A stretch of DNA of 64,000 nt from Campanula takesimana (taxonomy: Eukaryota > Streptophyta > Magnoliopsida > Asterales > Campanulaceae), in NCBI GenBank assembly GCA_026119855.1, contig JAOWBW010000302.1:1026339-1090338 (forward strand), given 5' to 3'. The position numbers were made by a program, and so were the translations under genes. Shown one piece after another: positions 10,101 to 18,963 of the stretch (positions are counted from its first letter, which is position 1; each line of letters starts with the position of its first letter). Under the pieces are notes generated by a model. It was not told where the DNA came from. It saw only the letters and a list, made by a program, of their open reading frames with translations, and did no database searches.

Positions 10101-11608
10101 AATAATCTTCTCGCTTTCATAAAAGAAATTAAGCGAATCTTCCTACTCAGAGGACAAGCCTCAAACACAAACTTAGGCACATCGGGAATAGAAAAAGTAA
10201 CAGTTTTCTTACGGCAATCAACAGAAGCGTGAAACTTGCTCAACCAATCCATACCCAAAATGACATCAAAGTCTTGGATAGGAAGAACTACCAAATCCGC
10301 ACAAAGGACTCGACCACAAATAACCACATCACAAGCACGAAAGACTCGATCAGAAATCAAGCAATCTCCTATAGGGGTCGACACCTCTAGCACGTACGGT
10401 AAAGACTCGAATACAGCATTTAACATGGAAGCAAATTGCACAAAAATGTATGAATGAGATGATCCTGGATCTACTAACGCTCGTGCGCTCACATTAGACA
10501 CAGAAATAATACCTCCAATAACGGATGGATCATCGGTCGCTTGTTGCTGATTCATTGCAAACACTTTCCCTTGGACCTTGGGCTTCCCTGCGGCATCCCT
10601 TTTCTGACCCAGATTAGTACCAACTCCTGACCCGGATGCTTGACCTCTACCTCTCGGGCAATCTTTTACAAAGTGACCCATTTGTCCACATTTTGTGCAC
10701 CTTCCTTGCTTCTTCCAACAACGGTTCTCAGAATGACCTTCCTTTTGACAATACGAACAAAGCCTCAAAATTTGGCTCCATTGGTTCCCGGAAGTGGTAC
10801 CCGGGTTCCTTGGGTTTTGTTGCCCTCGGGACTGAGATTGTCCCCCAAAGTTACCTCGGTTATCGATCCTCGGTTGTGACTTGCTCAGCGCTCCTTGCTT
10901 ACTCGGGTTGGCCACCTCGGTCTTCCTCTTATGCTCCCCAATATCTTGCTCTATCAAATAGGCTCGGTCCACCGCATCTTGGAACGTCACAATCCGTTGA
11001 GCAATCAGTTGAGTACGGATGGAGGTCTTCAATCCCCGAATGAATCTCATAGACTTTTGTTCCTCGGTCCTCACCAAATAGTCGCAATACCGGGCTAATT
11101 CTATGAACTTAGCCGAGTACTGTGCTATAGACAACAATCCTTGCTCCAGGTTGAGTAGCTCGATCTCCTTTCGGTTTTGATCAACAACCGGAATGAAATG
11201 CTCTCTGAACAAACGCACGAACAACTCCCACGCATACACTGTGCGAGTATCATCCCAAGTAGCTTTAATACCTTTCCACCAATGTTCGGCGGCTCCCACA
11301 AGCTTGTAAGCCGCAAACCGGACCTTGTCCTCATCCGAACACCCAAATACATCGTAAATCTTCTCCATAGACTCAATCCACAACTCAGCTTTCCGAACAT
11401 CGGGTTCCCCATTGAATTCAACCGGTTTCAACTTCAAGAATTGCTCCAAACCATAACGGGGTGGTGCTTGCTCTACCCTCGGACCTTGATCATGAATGGC
11501 CTTCATGGCCGCCTCAAACATGCCTTGAAACATGGCACGGGCTTCATCCCTTGTATCATTCTGATTCTGTGCCCCACTAGCACCTCCTCTGTTTCTTCTT
11601 CCAGACAT
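7148..11608 (-). CDS. Element E Gag-Pol polyprotein with chromodomain
   Basis: This is a single 1486-residue frame. Gag core is at residues 60-200. Two CCHC knuckles follow at about 285-320 (CSYCQKEGHSENRC and CTKCGQMGHFVKDC). Protease has LVDPGSSHSYI at about 380. Reverse transcriptase has the catalytic FIDD at about 715. RNase H has YTDAS at about 860. Integrase has an HHCC finger at about 1075-1115 and its catalytic D, D, E in MDFVTG, VSDRDPRF and QSERT at about 1140-1236. A GPY-like region and a C-terminal chromodomain (RILDSKVQELRSK ... LWRNH ... STWE) occupy about 1430-1486. The product would copy and integrate the element, and the chromodomain is known in this clade to steer insertion to certain chromatin. 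The protease reads DPG rather than DTG/DSG. No frameshift or stop is seen, and the ATG at 11608 is the first in frame. Confidence 0.93.
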   Translation of the reverse strand: MSGRRNRGGASGAQNQNDTRDEARAMFQGMFEAAMKAIHDQGPRVEQAPPRYGLEQFLKLKPVEFNGEPDVRKAELWIESMEKIYDVFGCSDEDKVRFAAYKLVGAAEHWWKGIKATWDDTRTVYAWELFVRLFREHFIPVVDQNRKEIELLNLEQGLLSIAQYSAKFIELARYCDYLVRTEEQKSMRFIRGLKTSIRTQLIAQRIVTFQDAVDRAYLIEQDIGEHKRKTEVANPSKQGALSKSQPRIDNRGNFGGQSQSRGQQNPRNPGTTSGNQWSQILRLCSYCQKEGHSENRCWKKQGRCTKCGQMGHFVKDCPRGRGQASGSGVGTNLGQKRDAAGKPKVQGKVFAMNQQQATDDPSVIGGIISVSNVSARALVDPGSSHSYIFVQFASMLNAVFESLPYVLEVSTPIGDCLISDRVFRACDVVICGRVLCADLVVLPIQDFDVILGMDWLSKFHASVDCRKKTVTFSIPDVPKFVFEACPLSRKIRLISFMKARRLLHSGCEGYLASVLDTRKESPSLDSVRVVREFPDVFSTEYEMPPDREIEFCIDLLPGTAPISKAPYRLAPAELKELKVQLQELLDRGFIRPSVSPWGAPVLFVRKKDGSLRLCIDYRKLNQVTVKNKYPLPHIDDLFDQLQGSVVFSKLDLRSGYHQLKVRSEDIPKTAFRTRYGHYEFLVMPFGLTNAPAVFMDLMNRIFHPYLDSFVVVFIDDILVYSKSREEHEQHLRTVLSVLAREKLFAKFSKCEFWLEKVSFLGHVISKDGISVDPSKIEAIVDWKRPESVTEIRSFLGLAGYYRRFIEGFSRIATPMTQLTRKNVPFVWTKKCGKSFEELKKRLTTAPILTLPNGSDGLVIYTDASKEGLGCVLMQNGKVIAYASRKLTPSEQNYPTHDMELAAIVFALHKWKHYLYGAKFEIFTDHKSLKYLFSQKELNNRQRRWMELLKDYDCAISYHPGKANVVADAISRKSYVASMMVREWKMLEDVRDWSPRESRHGAIFANIKVSPTLIQRIKEAQKEDPELVKIMGKLKEKNFEDFSLSSSGVLTFRGRLCVPDVDGIKQRVLDEGHKSRYTIHPGSTKMYQDLKQQFWWINMKREIAEYVSRCLTCQQVKAEHHRPAGLLQPLEIPEWKWEHVTMDFVTGLPRTRRKYDSVWVIVDRLTKSAHFLPIDIRYSMERLATLYIDDIVRLHGVPVSIVSDRDPRFTSRFWKAFQEALGTDLRFSTAFHPQTDGQSERTIQILEDMLRACSIDFSDSWDSHLPLVEFSYNNSYQASIEMAPFEALYGRKCRSPICWDEVGEAKVLGIDLLRDSIGKVKVIRDRLKTAQSRHKSYADNRRRDLSFQIGDLVFLKVSPKVGIRRFGKKGKLAPRFIGPFEVVGKVGLLAYRLALPPSLDRLHNVFHVSMLRKYVHDPSHVLPRIPEDIEPDMSYEERPVRILDSKVQELRSKSIALVRVLWRNHNIEESTWELRDEIERKFPWLFV

Positions 11609-11715
11609 TGCGAGTAATTACCTGCATAAGACATCAACCGTTAATCACTCCGCACACTACTACCCACCTAGGTCATACTAATCCACCTAGACTTATACAT
11701 AGAGCTAATGCCATA

Positions 11716-11727
11716 GCTCTGATACCA
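11716..11727 (-). other. Element E: primer-binding site for initiator Met tRNA
   Basis: The minus strand reads TGGTATCAGAGC, the standard complement of the plant initiator-Met tRNA 3' end, two bases inside the 5' LTR. Confidence 0.9.
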
Positions 11728-11729
11728 AC

Positions 11730-13838
11730 TGTCGCGACCCCGGACCCCGCGGGCCCCGGGACCGCGATCTGGACGTCGACTCTAACAATAAACTCCAAAA
11801 TACCGAAGTTAAAAATTTCATTTAATACCAAAAGGTGATAATTCAAAGTTTTACAAAACCGAGTTTGACAAAACCCAATTACAACTATCACAAACTTCCA
11901 CAAGTTTATGCTCAAATAAATACAAATATAAAATTCTTAACGACGTCATTGTTCGGTACAAATACCCCAAAAGGTTACACATTTATATAATGTAAACCAA
12001 CCTATACAACCTTCCCCAAAAGAACGTTTCCACACTCGACGTCCTCTTTCTCGTGATCAGCGAGACTATTCCTTAGCATCTGGGGGGGGGGGGGTTAAGG
12101 AAAAACAAAGATAAAAGGAAAGGGGGTGAGATAAATCTCAATAAGTTACTAATGCAACTACATGACATGCTATGATGCAATAAGCAATAAACAATAATTA
12201 CTATCACATAGCACATAGCAGTTGACATATAACAGATAGCAGCGGAAATAAACACATAACAAAGGATATAGCCAAGGTTTTCCAAACCGGAACATCCAAA
12301 TAAGGATCGCTGCGCAGCTTCAATAATCACCAAATCATCATCTTCATAATAGCATGAAAGCCGAAGAGAAAACCCCGGTACCGGAACCAATAACCATAAA
12401 AGAAGTGTCACAAAGGACGGGAGACATGCCACAAAGTCATGCTCCAAGTAAAGCTAAAATACACACAAAGGAGCTAGCTCTTCTCACATCCAAGGCCAAT
12501 CTGGAGGAGGGCAATAAGGGGGCAAAACAATGGTCAACATCACAATGGACTTGGCCGTGCCATCATAATGTTTCGCATCGCCCAAACACACACAAAATAC
12601 CAGCTAGACTTTCACGTAAAGGTTAAGTAATAAAATACTAGCACGATAATCAACAAAGGATTCCAAAGTAGGGAATCAAGCCAAATAATCACCAAGAAGA
12701 TGACATGAACCAACAATACACAATAAAGGTGCTTCGAAGTCCAAAATAACAATCAATGAATTTCAAGCACAAACTTGATCACAAAGGACCCAATTCTATC
12801 ACTAAAGTGTACTACAATGATCACTAGGGTCAACTAGGAGGACACCCAAGAATTGGAGCACAACGCATTCTTTAGTCACACAATTTAACAAAATGTACAT
12901 TTTTCAGAGATCTGTGCGGCCGCCCACGATGGGTTGTGCGGTCGCCCAAAGTGCCTCAAAACAAGAACAAAAGCCTTCAGAAAGATGCGCGGCCGCCCAG
13001 GAAGTTTTGTGCGGTCGCACAACATGCCGGAATCGCCAGAAATCGGGAAGAACAACATGGGTTCTTCCATTTCCAACCCAAAACACATTTAACCAAAATC
13101 CCAACTTTCCAACTCATATACTAAAGTGTCAAAACAACTTATAAGTCTAAAAAGGCTCCTAAAACAACATTTAACAACCAAAATCAAGAATCAAACCCAA
13201 CATTCAAGATTTCACCATTTTTGATCAAAAACCCAAATAAATTCCAAACAAATTCAAAACTCATCCAAACTTCACATACAACACATCAAACATTATCTAA
13301 GCATGATATGAACATTTTAGCATTTAAATGGGGGAAAAGTAACTTACTTGCAAATTCTCAAAGTTGACGGATTTCAAATCTTTTTGACTCTACACGATCC
13401 TAGCGACGATCTAAACAACGTTTACGTTTTAAGAAATGAGAAAAGATGAGAGGAAGAAGGAGTAAATGAAGAGAGAAGAAGAAGAAGAAAACTTACCAAA
13501 CTTGGAGGAGAGAGAGAGAGTTTTCTGGGAGATGAGTGAAAGAATGAGGGAGAAGGTGAGGGAGGAGAGGGAGTAGGGGAAATTATTTTTGAAATGTTAC
13601 AACTAGACCCCCTCCCCATACTAACACAGTTTCTTACACTCCCGACTAACAATTAAGACTCAACACTTCCACACTAGCCCAAATAACTCGAATAAAATGC
13701 TAGGCATAAATATTATAACACATAAGTTGCACACTTAAATATTTAAATAAATAATAATTTAAATAAATCAATAAGCAATTAATTAAATAAAAATCATTTA
13801 TTACTAATAAAATAGAGCCTATATTTCGGGTCGTGAGA
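11730..13838 (-). mobile_element. Element E: 5' LTR
   Basis: It is a near-identical copy of 4990-7098, 2109 bp, with the same G-run, motif cluster and GA tract. The last bases read GTGAGA rather than GTGACA. Confidence 0.9.
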
Positions 13839-13865
13839 TGAGCGGTCCAAGGCGGGGTGTTTACA
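13839..13865 (-). mobile_element. Element B: 3' LTR, right stub beyond the E insertion
   Basis: tgagcggtccaaggcggggtgtttaca continues the LTR cut at 4986 and ends in the LTR terminus TGTTTACA. It aligns with the last 27 bases of the LTRs ending at 3089 and 54490. Confidence 0.8.
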
Positions 13866-13877
13866 GAGCCCCTTGAC
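13866..13877 (-). other. Element B: polypurine tract
   Basis: The minus strand reads GTCAAGGGGCTC directly before the 3' LTR. It matches the A tract (CCGAGGGGCTC) and resembles D's (GCCGAGGGGCTAC). Confidence 0.7.
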
Positions 13878-14039
13878 GACGTGGATTGCAAAGCAAAACG
13901 CGTCGACGAAAGAAAGTACACCCGCTGAGGACATCACTAAGAAAGAAAAAAGCAAAGACTCGATAAAAGTAAGAATTCGAAATTGCGAGAGATAGGGTTA
14001 CGCTCCCTGTGTGAGCGTCTTTTGTTGATAGAGGAGGTG

Positions 14040-14715
14040 GCATGATCTGTTGGTAAATCTGCTGGCTGAATCCGTTAGTGAATTCGCTTGATGAATCCGT
14101 TGAATGAGTCCGTTGGTGAACCCTTGTTGACGAATAAGTTAGTGAATCCTCTTGATGAATACGTTAGTGAATCCATTGAATGAGTCCATTGGTGAACCCT
14201 TGTTGACGAATCCGTTAGTGAATCCGTTTAATGAATCAGTTGGTGAATCCTTTGAATGAGTTCGTTGGTGAACCCTTGTTGACGAATCCGTTAGTGAATC
14301 CTTTGAATGAGTTCGTTAGTGAACCCTGTTGATGAATCCGTTAGTGAATCCGCTTGCTGAATCCGTTGGTGAATCCATTGAATGAGTCCGTTGGTGAACC
14401 CTTGTTGACGAATCCGTTAGTAAATCTATTTGATGAATCCGTTAGTGAATTCCTTTAATGAGTTCGTTAGTAAACCCTTGGCGATGAATCCGTTAGTGAA
14501 TCCGTTAGTGAATTCCTTGAATGAGTCTGTTGGTGAACCCTTGTTGACGAATCTGTTAGTGAATCCGTTTGATGAATCCGTTAGTGAATTCCTTGAATGA
14601 GTCCGTTAGTGAACACTTGTTGACGAATTCGTTAGTGAATCCGTTAGTGAATTCCTTGAATGAGTCCATTGGTGAACCCTTTTTGATGAATCCGTTAGTG
14701 AATCCGCTACGTTGC
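14040..14715. repeat. Element B: short tandem array near the 3' LTR
   Basis: The array is built from units such as GAATCCGTTAGTGAATCC, organised in larger repeats of about 60-75 bp that also contain gaatgagtccgttggtgaaccc. It occupies the same place, between extra gene and 3' LTR, as the arrays in A (3305-4021) and D (36725-37490). The words GAATCCGTT and AGTCCGTT are shared with A. Confidence 0.8.
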
Positions 14716-15049
14716 TCAAGAATTGGTGATTTCAGTGGATCCCCGTGGACCGAATTGCTGTTTGTAGCTGTGTCTATTCGGAGGAGCACTTGCTGTTGAT
14801 TTTATGACTTTTATAGGGTGCGGGGCACAGTTGACTGCGGACCAAAAGAATGTTTTCCTTTTAGAAGGGAAAATGTCGAGATTGACCTTGAGTTTTTGAA
14901 ATCGTCGGATTTAATGATGTCCGTTGTGGAACTTTATGCTTGAAACGCCCCAAGGTAGAGCTGAAAACTCGGATGGGAGTTGGAGGAATTGATGTGATGT
15001 ATTTATTCCTGCATGGGAACTTGGACCTGAGCCTGACTGGATACGGGAA
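14716..15049. other. Element B: untranslated stretch upstream of the PMD gene
   Basis: No convincing coding sequence was found. It probably contains the distal promoter region of the antisense PMD gene that starts at 15307. Confidence 0.35.
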
Positions 15050-15118
15050 GGCCCGCGTTTGGGCATTGATGTGGCATGCGCGCGCGGTGCATAAGGGCAT
15101 CAGGGGGCGCACGCATCT
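15050..15118 (+). promoter_or_regulatory. Element B: GC-rich motif cluster upstream of the PMD gene
   Basis: The stretch holds GGAAGGCCCGCGTTTGGGC, GCATGCGCGCGCGGTGC and GGGGGCGCACGCATC. These resemble the CCAGAGGCGCGCGCTTCC-type motifs in the B LTR. It lies 190-260 bp before the ATG at 15307. A promoter role is inferred from position and shared sequence. Confidence 0.5.
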
Positions 15119-15306
15119 CGTTTAAGTTCAGAACATATATTTAGAAATTGCTCATTCTGTTCGAGCCAAGTTCAAAAATTGCCCTAACTCTCTGCATTCT
15201 GAGTCGAAATCTCACGAGGAAAACAACCCAAAACGTTTCCTTTGTTCATTTGAGACCATTCCATAGAGGAATCATGTCGATTTCTAATCAAACTCCTCCT
15301 TTTTAG

Positions 15307-17642
15307 ATGCCCATGGGCGAAGAAGCTGAGGTTGGGGTTGAAGCCATGGACCCAAGACAGCTTACTTATGAGTCCCATACTCATATCTCCCACTTTGTGT
15401 CTGCGGGATTGGTAAGAATTCTTCATCTTCCTTGACGATTTTGCATTCTAGGGTCGTACCATTTTGTCCGTGATACTCATGCAGTAACCCTTTTGATAAT
15501 GGTTGCATGTTGTTGTCATTGTTGATTTGTTGTGAAGAGAATGTTTGGACACCCATTTGCATGTTCACACACTTGTTTGTACGCCATGATATTTCCATGT
15601 TGAATTTCATGCTGGGTTTGACCATTTTCTAGACGTTATGCTGACGAATTTTCCTTTGCCTCTTGTTTCCTTTCAGAGGTGGAACCGCTTGACCGAAATC
15701 TGAGGTGGGGCTCAGGCACCCGTTTTTGTGTGGAAGAAATTTCCTGAGAATGTACGGGCTAGGGTTGCAACTACGTGCTTTGGCCCTTTTATTATGAGTT
15801 TGCCTTCACTGAAGAATGACCCCGATGTGATTCAGGCTTTGAGGGAGAGATGGTTAGATATCACTCACACTTTTCACTTGCCGATGGGGGAGGTGACTAT
15901 GACCCCGACTGACTTTACGGCTCTGACCGGTTTGCCTTTTTCTGGAGTCCCCGTCCCTTATGGTGCCAGCGGGATTGCTAGGACGCCTGCTGATTTGTTG
16001 GCTCTAGTCGATTGCGAGTTTCTGGTGAAGAGCTCCCGAGTGACTTGGGGGAGGATTCGGGCTTACTTTAGAGTCCTTGAGGCTGAGTCTCGGGTAGTTA
16101 CCGCTGATAGAGTCGAGGCGGTGGCCCGATGTTTCATTTGGTTTGCTCTCTCTCACACCTTATTTGCGAATGGAGGGAGTTCTGCTGCTCTGTCCCTGTT
16201 GGACCTTCTGATAGACTTGGACCAGGCTGCTCAGTACAACTGGGGTGCAGCGGGTCTGGCTGCTTGTTATCACGGCATGGACTTGACTAGTCGTTCGACT
16301 AGGAGCTCGGTCATGGGCTTTTCTCTCGCTTGGGAGGTACATTTACCGCTTTTCCCTTTTAGATTTCTGTCTTTTCTGCACTTTCAACTGTGTTTAATTT
16401 CTGTCTTTGTTTCTGTTTGCAGCTGTGGGCTTTTGCCATTCTGGGCATGAGGGACTTCAGGATTGAAAGAGAGGGTCAGCCCCTGTATCCTGACTGTGCT
16501 AGGTGGTCTTATAAGGTCAGGAATGTGAAGACCGACACCATCCCCATTGGCTTGGTTTCAGCCAGGAAATATCTGGATGGTCTGAGGCACGAGTCTGTAT
16601 CTTAGTCATTGTTCCCCTGGAGACCGATTTATGTCGGCATAGAACATACACTATTCCATACCCTCTCGAGGCTTCTGATGAGCTCCATGGAGTGCATGGC
16701 CATATACTTGGGAGGGAGGGTATACTGGCGGCATGGGAGCCAGATGGTGGATTACCATAACCCACCTAGGCCGGCGGTTCCAGAGCTCCCTCCTTTTTGC
16801 CCTTGTAACTGGGGGGCGCTGTCTGAGGATGATAGGGCCATGTATATGGCAGGGGTTGATGCTACCCCTTTCGTCTTTCTTTATCAGGACTACGGCCTCT
16901 TCCGAGTGAACAATCTGATGCCGAGCTTCATGTATGCCGACCCTCGGGGAACACAGCCTGCCCCCTCGACTTCTGCTCAGTTTTATCCTACCGGTACCAG
17001 TTATTGCTTCGAACCTCCTCTGCCTCTTTCATACTATATGTACTCGAACTTTAGGATTGTTGAGGAGCAGAGGGAGATAGTCCCAGAGGAGATGTCACCG
17101 GAGAGAGAGCCTCCTGCCCAGACGGTTGTGGTATGACTTTGCTTTTCTTGCACATTTCTGATTATGTCCCATTTTCTGCCCCTGTCTGTTTTATCCCAGT
17201 ACACTGATGTAGTTTCCTGTTTTTGTTGTAACAGGTACCCATGGCTGCTTATAGGCATATAGGTCGCCTAAACAAAGGGATGCGGAGGAGGCTGCGACAG
17301 CTGGAGGAGAAAGTGCTGGAGCTCTGCAGAGACATGGCGAACCTGACTAGAGATGCTGCCGGCACGGTGACTGGGGCTCTCAGAGGTGCCACTCAGGGAG
17401 CTCGTGGCATGGGATGAGGATGCAGAGATGCTTCTCAGGATGTCGATGATGCTATTACCTCAGCGAGGTGGTCACTGAGTCGGAGCCTTAGCCGTGGCGG
17501 TGCTAGTTCCTCAACGCCGGTGCCAAAGAGACGCCGTCATGAGATCACTGTTGAAGAGTCCGAGGAAGATTCTGATGATGATGAGGAGACCAAGAGCAGT
17601 GATGAGGGTGAGCACTGTGCCGCTGATGATGATTCAGAGTAG
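15307..17642 (+). pseudogene. Element B antisense gene: aminotransferase-like plant mobile domain (PMD) protein, four exons
   Basis: Exons by splice consensus are 15307-15411, 15677-16336, 16423-17130 and 17235-17642. Introns start GTAAGA, GTACAT and GTATGA and end in CAG. All three introns are phase 0, and the total is about 626 codons. The PMD signature is THTFHLPMGEVTMTPTDFTALTGLPFSG in exon 2, and exon 3 begins LWAFAILGM. Exon 4 has a basic helix (RRRLRQLEEKVLEL) and an acidic Ser/Asp tail. The gene runs opposite to B's gag-pol, between integrase and 3' LTR. Three in-frame stops occur: TGA in exon 2 near 15701, TAG at 16603-16605 and TGA at 17415-17417. Each could come from a CGA or CAG codon by C-to-T change. 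PMD proteins include Arabidopsis MAIN/MAIL1 and are often found in transposons. Biochemical function here is unknown. Confidence 0.8.
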
Positions 17643-17917
17643 ACTGGGGGATGAATACCTGAACAATTTATTTTTTAACATGTAATAACATTTAGCATGT
17701 ATTTACAGTCCTATCTATTTTATCTACATTTTTTTATGTTCATTTAGACTCGATCTTATGTGTTGACCTTTTTACAAACAAATGTGTGCCCAAAGTGTTT
17801 TGGTTGAATGTTTCTTTGCTGCTACGGATTCTGAACTGTTTGCAGGTTGAAGGCGTTGAAATGCATGGATTTGTTGCTGAACTGACAAGGCCTGTTCTGT
17901 TCTGTCCGTCTGTCAAA
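17643..17917. other. Element B: spacer after the PMD gene
   Basis: AT-rich, with no open frame of note. It presumably holds the 3' end of the PMD transcript. Confidence 0.35.
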
Positions 17918-17964
17918 GGCGCGCGCGCGTTTGATCACCAAAGTTGGAGGCGCCCGCGTCTGGG
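17918..17964 (+). promoter_or_regulatory. Element B: GC-rich motif pair upstream of the short antisense ORF
   Basis: GGCGCGCGCGCGTTTG and GGAGGCGCCCGCGTCTGG lie about 140-185 bp before the ATG at 18102. The second is close to the inverse of the LTR word CCAGACGCGCGTGCC. The repetition of this motif type before another extra ORF is the basis for the call. Confidence 0.45.
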
Positions 17965-18101
17965 CTGCTGATTTACAACCCCTTTCTTTCTGTACAGGAT
18001 TCTCCAACAGTTATAAATTTGAACCCATTTCGACCAGTTTGGTCACACAGCAATATTCTGCAATACTTCTCATCACTTTAAGCCCCAAATTCTTGTCAAG
18101 A

Positions 18102-18545
18102 ATGGCTCCCATGACCTTCTCTTTTGAGGTAAAAGTGTCCTTCCACGAAAGTGAACAAATGAAGCCCGTTCCTATTGTGAAGGCACACCCAAATGTCTTT
18201 GATCGTTTGGGAAGACCCAATGGGGTTGTTGTGGAACCTTTGAAGTCAATGGTTCATGTTGAAGCCTCTAGGCCACGTTATCTCCCTAAGAAGAAGAAGG
18301 GGAAAGGTAAGGGTAATTCTCCTTATGTGTGAAAGCGCCCATACAAGGCTCCGGTCAAGGCCTCTTTTGACAAAGGCAAAGGGAAGGTTGTTGATGAAGA
18401 TCCGTCCCGTCCTAGTCCTTTCTCTCGTCTTGGAGGTTCCGAGAATGCTCCACCCCCACCCAAGAAGGTCAAGGGCCGTAGCAAGAAGCAATGGGTTCCC
18501 AAACCGAAGAAAGATTATATTTTTCTTTGTACCCCAAGATTGTAA
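18102..18545 (+). pseudogene. Element B: short antisense ORF of unknown function, one internal stop
   Basis: About 147 codons from the ATG at 18102. A TGA at 18330-18332 is followed by the same frame to a TAA at 18543-18545. The protein is basic, with Lys/Arg-rich runs (PKKKKGKGKG, KKVKGRSKKQWVPKPKK) and two similar phrases NVFDRLGRPN and SPFSRLGGSEN. I do not recognise the family. It runs in the same direction as the PMD gene and is preceded by a GC-rich motif pair. It could be a third, detached piece of the antisense unit or a remnant of a gag-like tail. Confidence 0.4.
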
Positions 18546-18687
18546 TAAAGATAGACCACTTGTTTAGGATTTAATGTTTTAATGTCTTTTATTTGCTCAA
18601 CATTATCCGTTGTAATGATCAAAATGATTTGAGAGATGAATTAAAATTGCATTTTGTTATGACATGATTGGGTAAAAATTATTTTTT

Positions 18688-18748
18688 TAGACCGCACCCG
18701 AAGGTTGCCAACGTTCCTCTCGTAGAGAGGCTCAGGTCTCTGTAGTTC
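18688..18748 (-). ncRNA. Element B: candidate two-hairpin RNA module around ACGTTGG
   Basis: Read on the minus strand: GAACTACAG, then hairpin CTCT-acg-AGAG, then GAACGTTGG, then hairpin GCAACC-ttc-GGGTGC, then GGTCT. The same order occurs five times in element D with different but still pairing stem bases. It lies between the pol stop and the extra genes. Transcription is not shown. Confidence 0.5.
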
Positions 18749-18790
18749 AAACAAATGAAAACCATTTTTTTTGTGCACCCTGTTTTTTTG

Positions 18791-18888
18791 CCTAGACCGC
18801 CCTTTCGGGTTTTCAATCTAGCGGGCTTCTTTTTTGCACGTGCTCTAATTTTTGCCTAGGCCGCCCTCACGGGTTTTCAACCTAGCGA
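18791..18888 (-). ncRNA. Element B: two copies of the ACCCG/GGGCGG hairpin
   Basis: The minus strand carries CTAGATTgaaaACCCG-aaa-GGGCGGTCTAG (18823-18791) and CTAGGTTgaaaACCCG-tga-GGGCGGCCTAG (18887-18855). The outer stem changes from CTAGA/TCTAG to CTAGG/CCTAG, keeping pairing. They follow directly after the pol stop, as in element D. Confidence 0.55.
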
Positions 18889-18926
18889 GCGTTTTTTTTT
18901 TTTTTTTTTAATGGTCTTCATTTGCT

Positions 18927-18963
18927 AAGCGTAGAACATCTTGAGCTTGTCGAGGTTGACCTC
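18927..18963 (-). CDS. Element B: last codons of the integrase, cut off by element C
   Basis: The minus strand reads VNLDKLKMFYA then TAG. It joins in frame across the C insertion to GGAVRLVDLDDDQLPKE at 45782-45850. The two halves share ACCTC at the junction. This fixes the C insertion site in the integrase C-terminal region. Confidence 0.8.
18959..18963. repeat. Target-site duplication of element C, left (ACCTC)
   Basis: ACCTC immediately precedes the C LTR and recurs at 45782-45786 right after the other LTR. This is a perfect five-base duplication. Confidence 0.9.

Larger units (their letters stand above)
4990..13838 (-). mobile_element. Element E: Tekay/Del-type chromovirus (Ty3/gypsy), coding-intact
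   Basis: Two 2109-bp LTRs flank one uninterrupted gag-pol frame of 1486 codons on the minus strand. The initiator-Met-tRNA primer site is adjacent to the 5' LTR and a polypurine tract is adjacent to the 3' LTR. The C-terminal chromodomain and the fused single ORF fit the Tekay/Del clade. The LTRs differ at only about eight positions that I noticed, so it is the youngest element here. It may still be autonomous. Confidence 0.9.

Noticed and set aside
7610..11617. Plus-strand open frames opposite the E gag-pol gene
   Set aside because: Shadow frames of a strongly coding minus strand; no motifs and no splice or promoter support.
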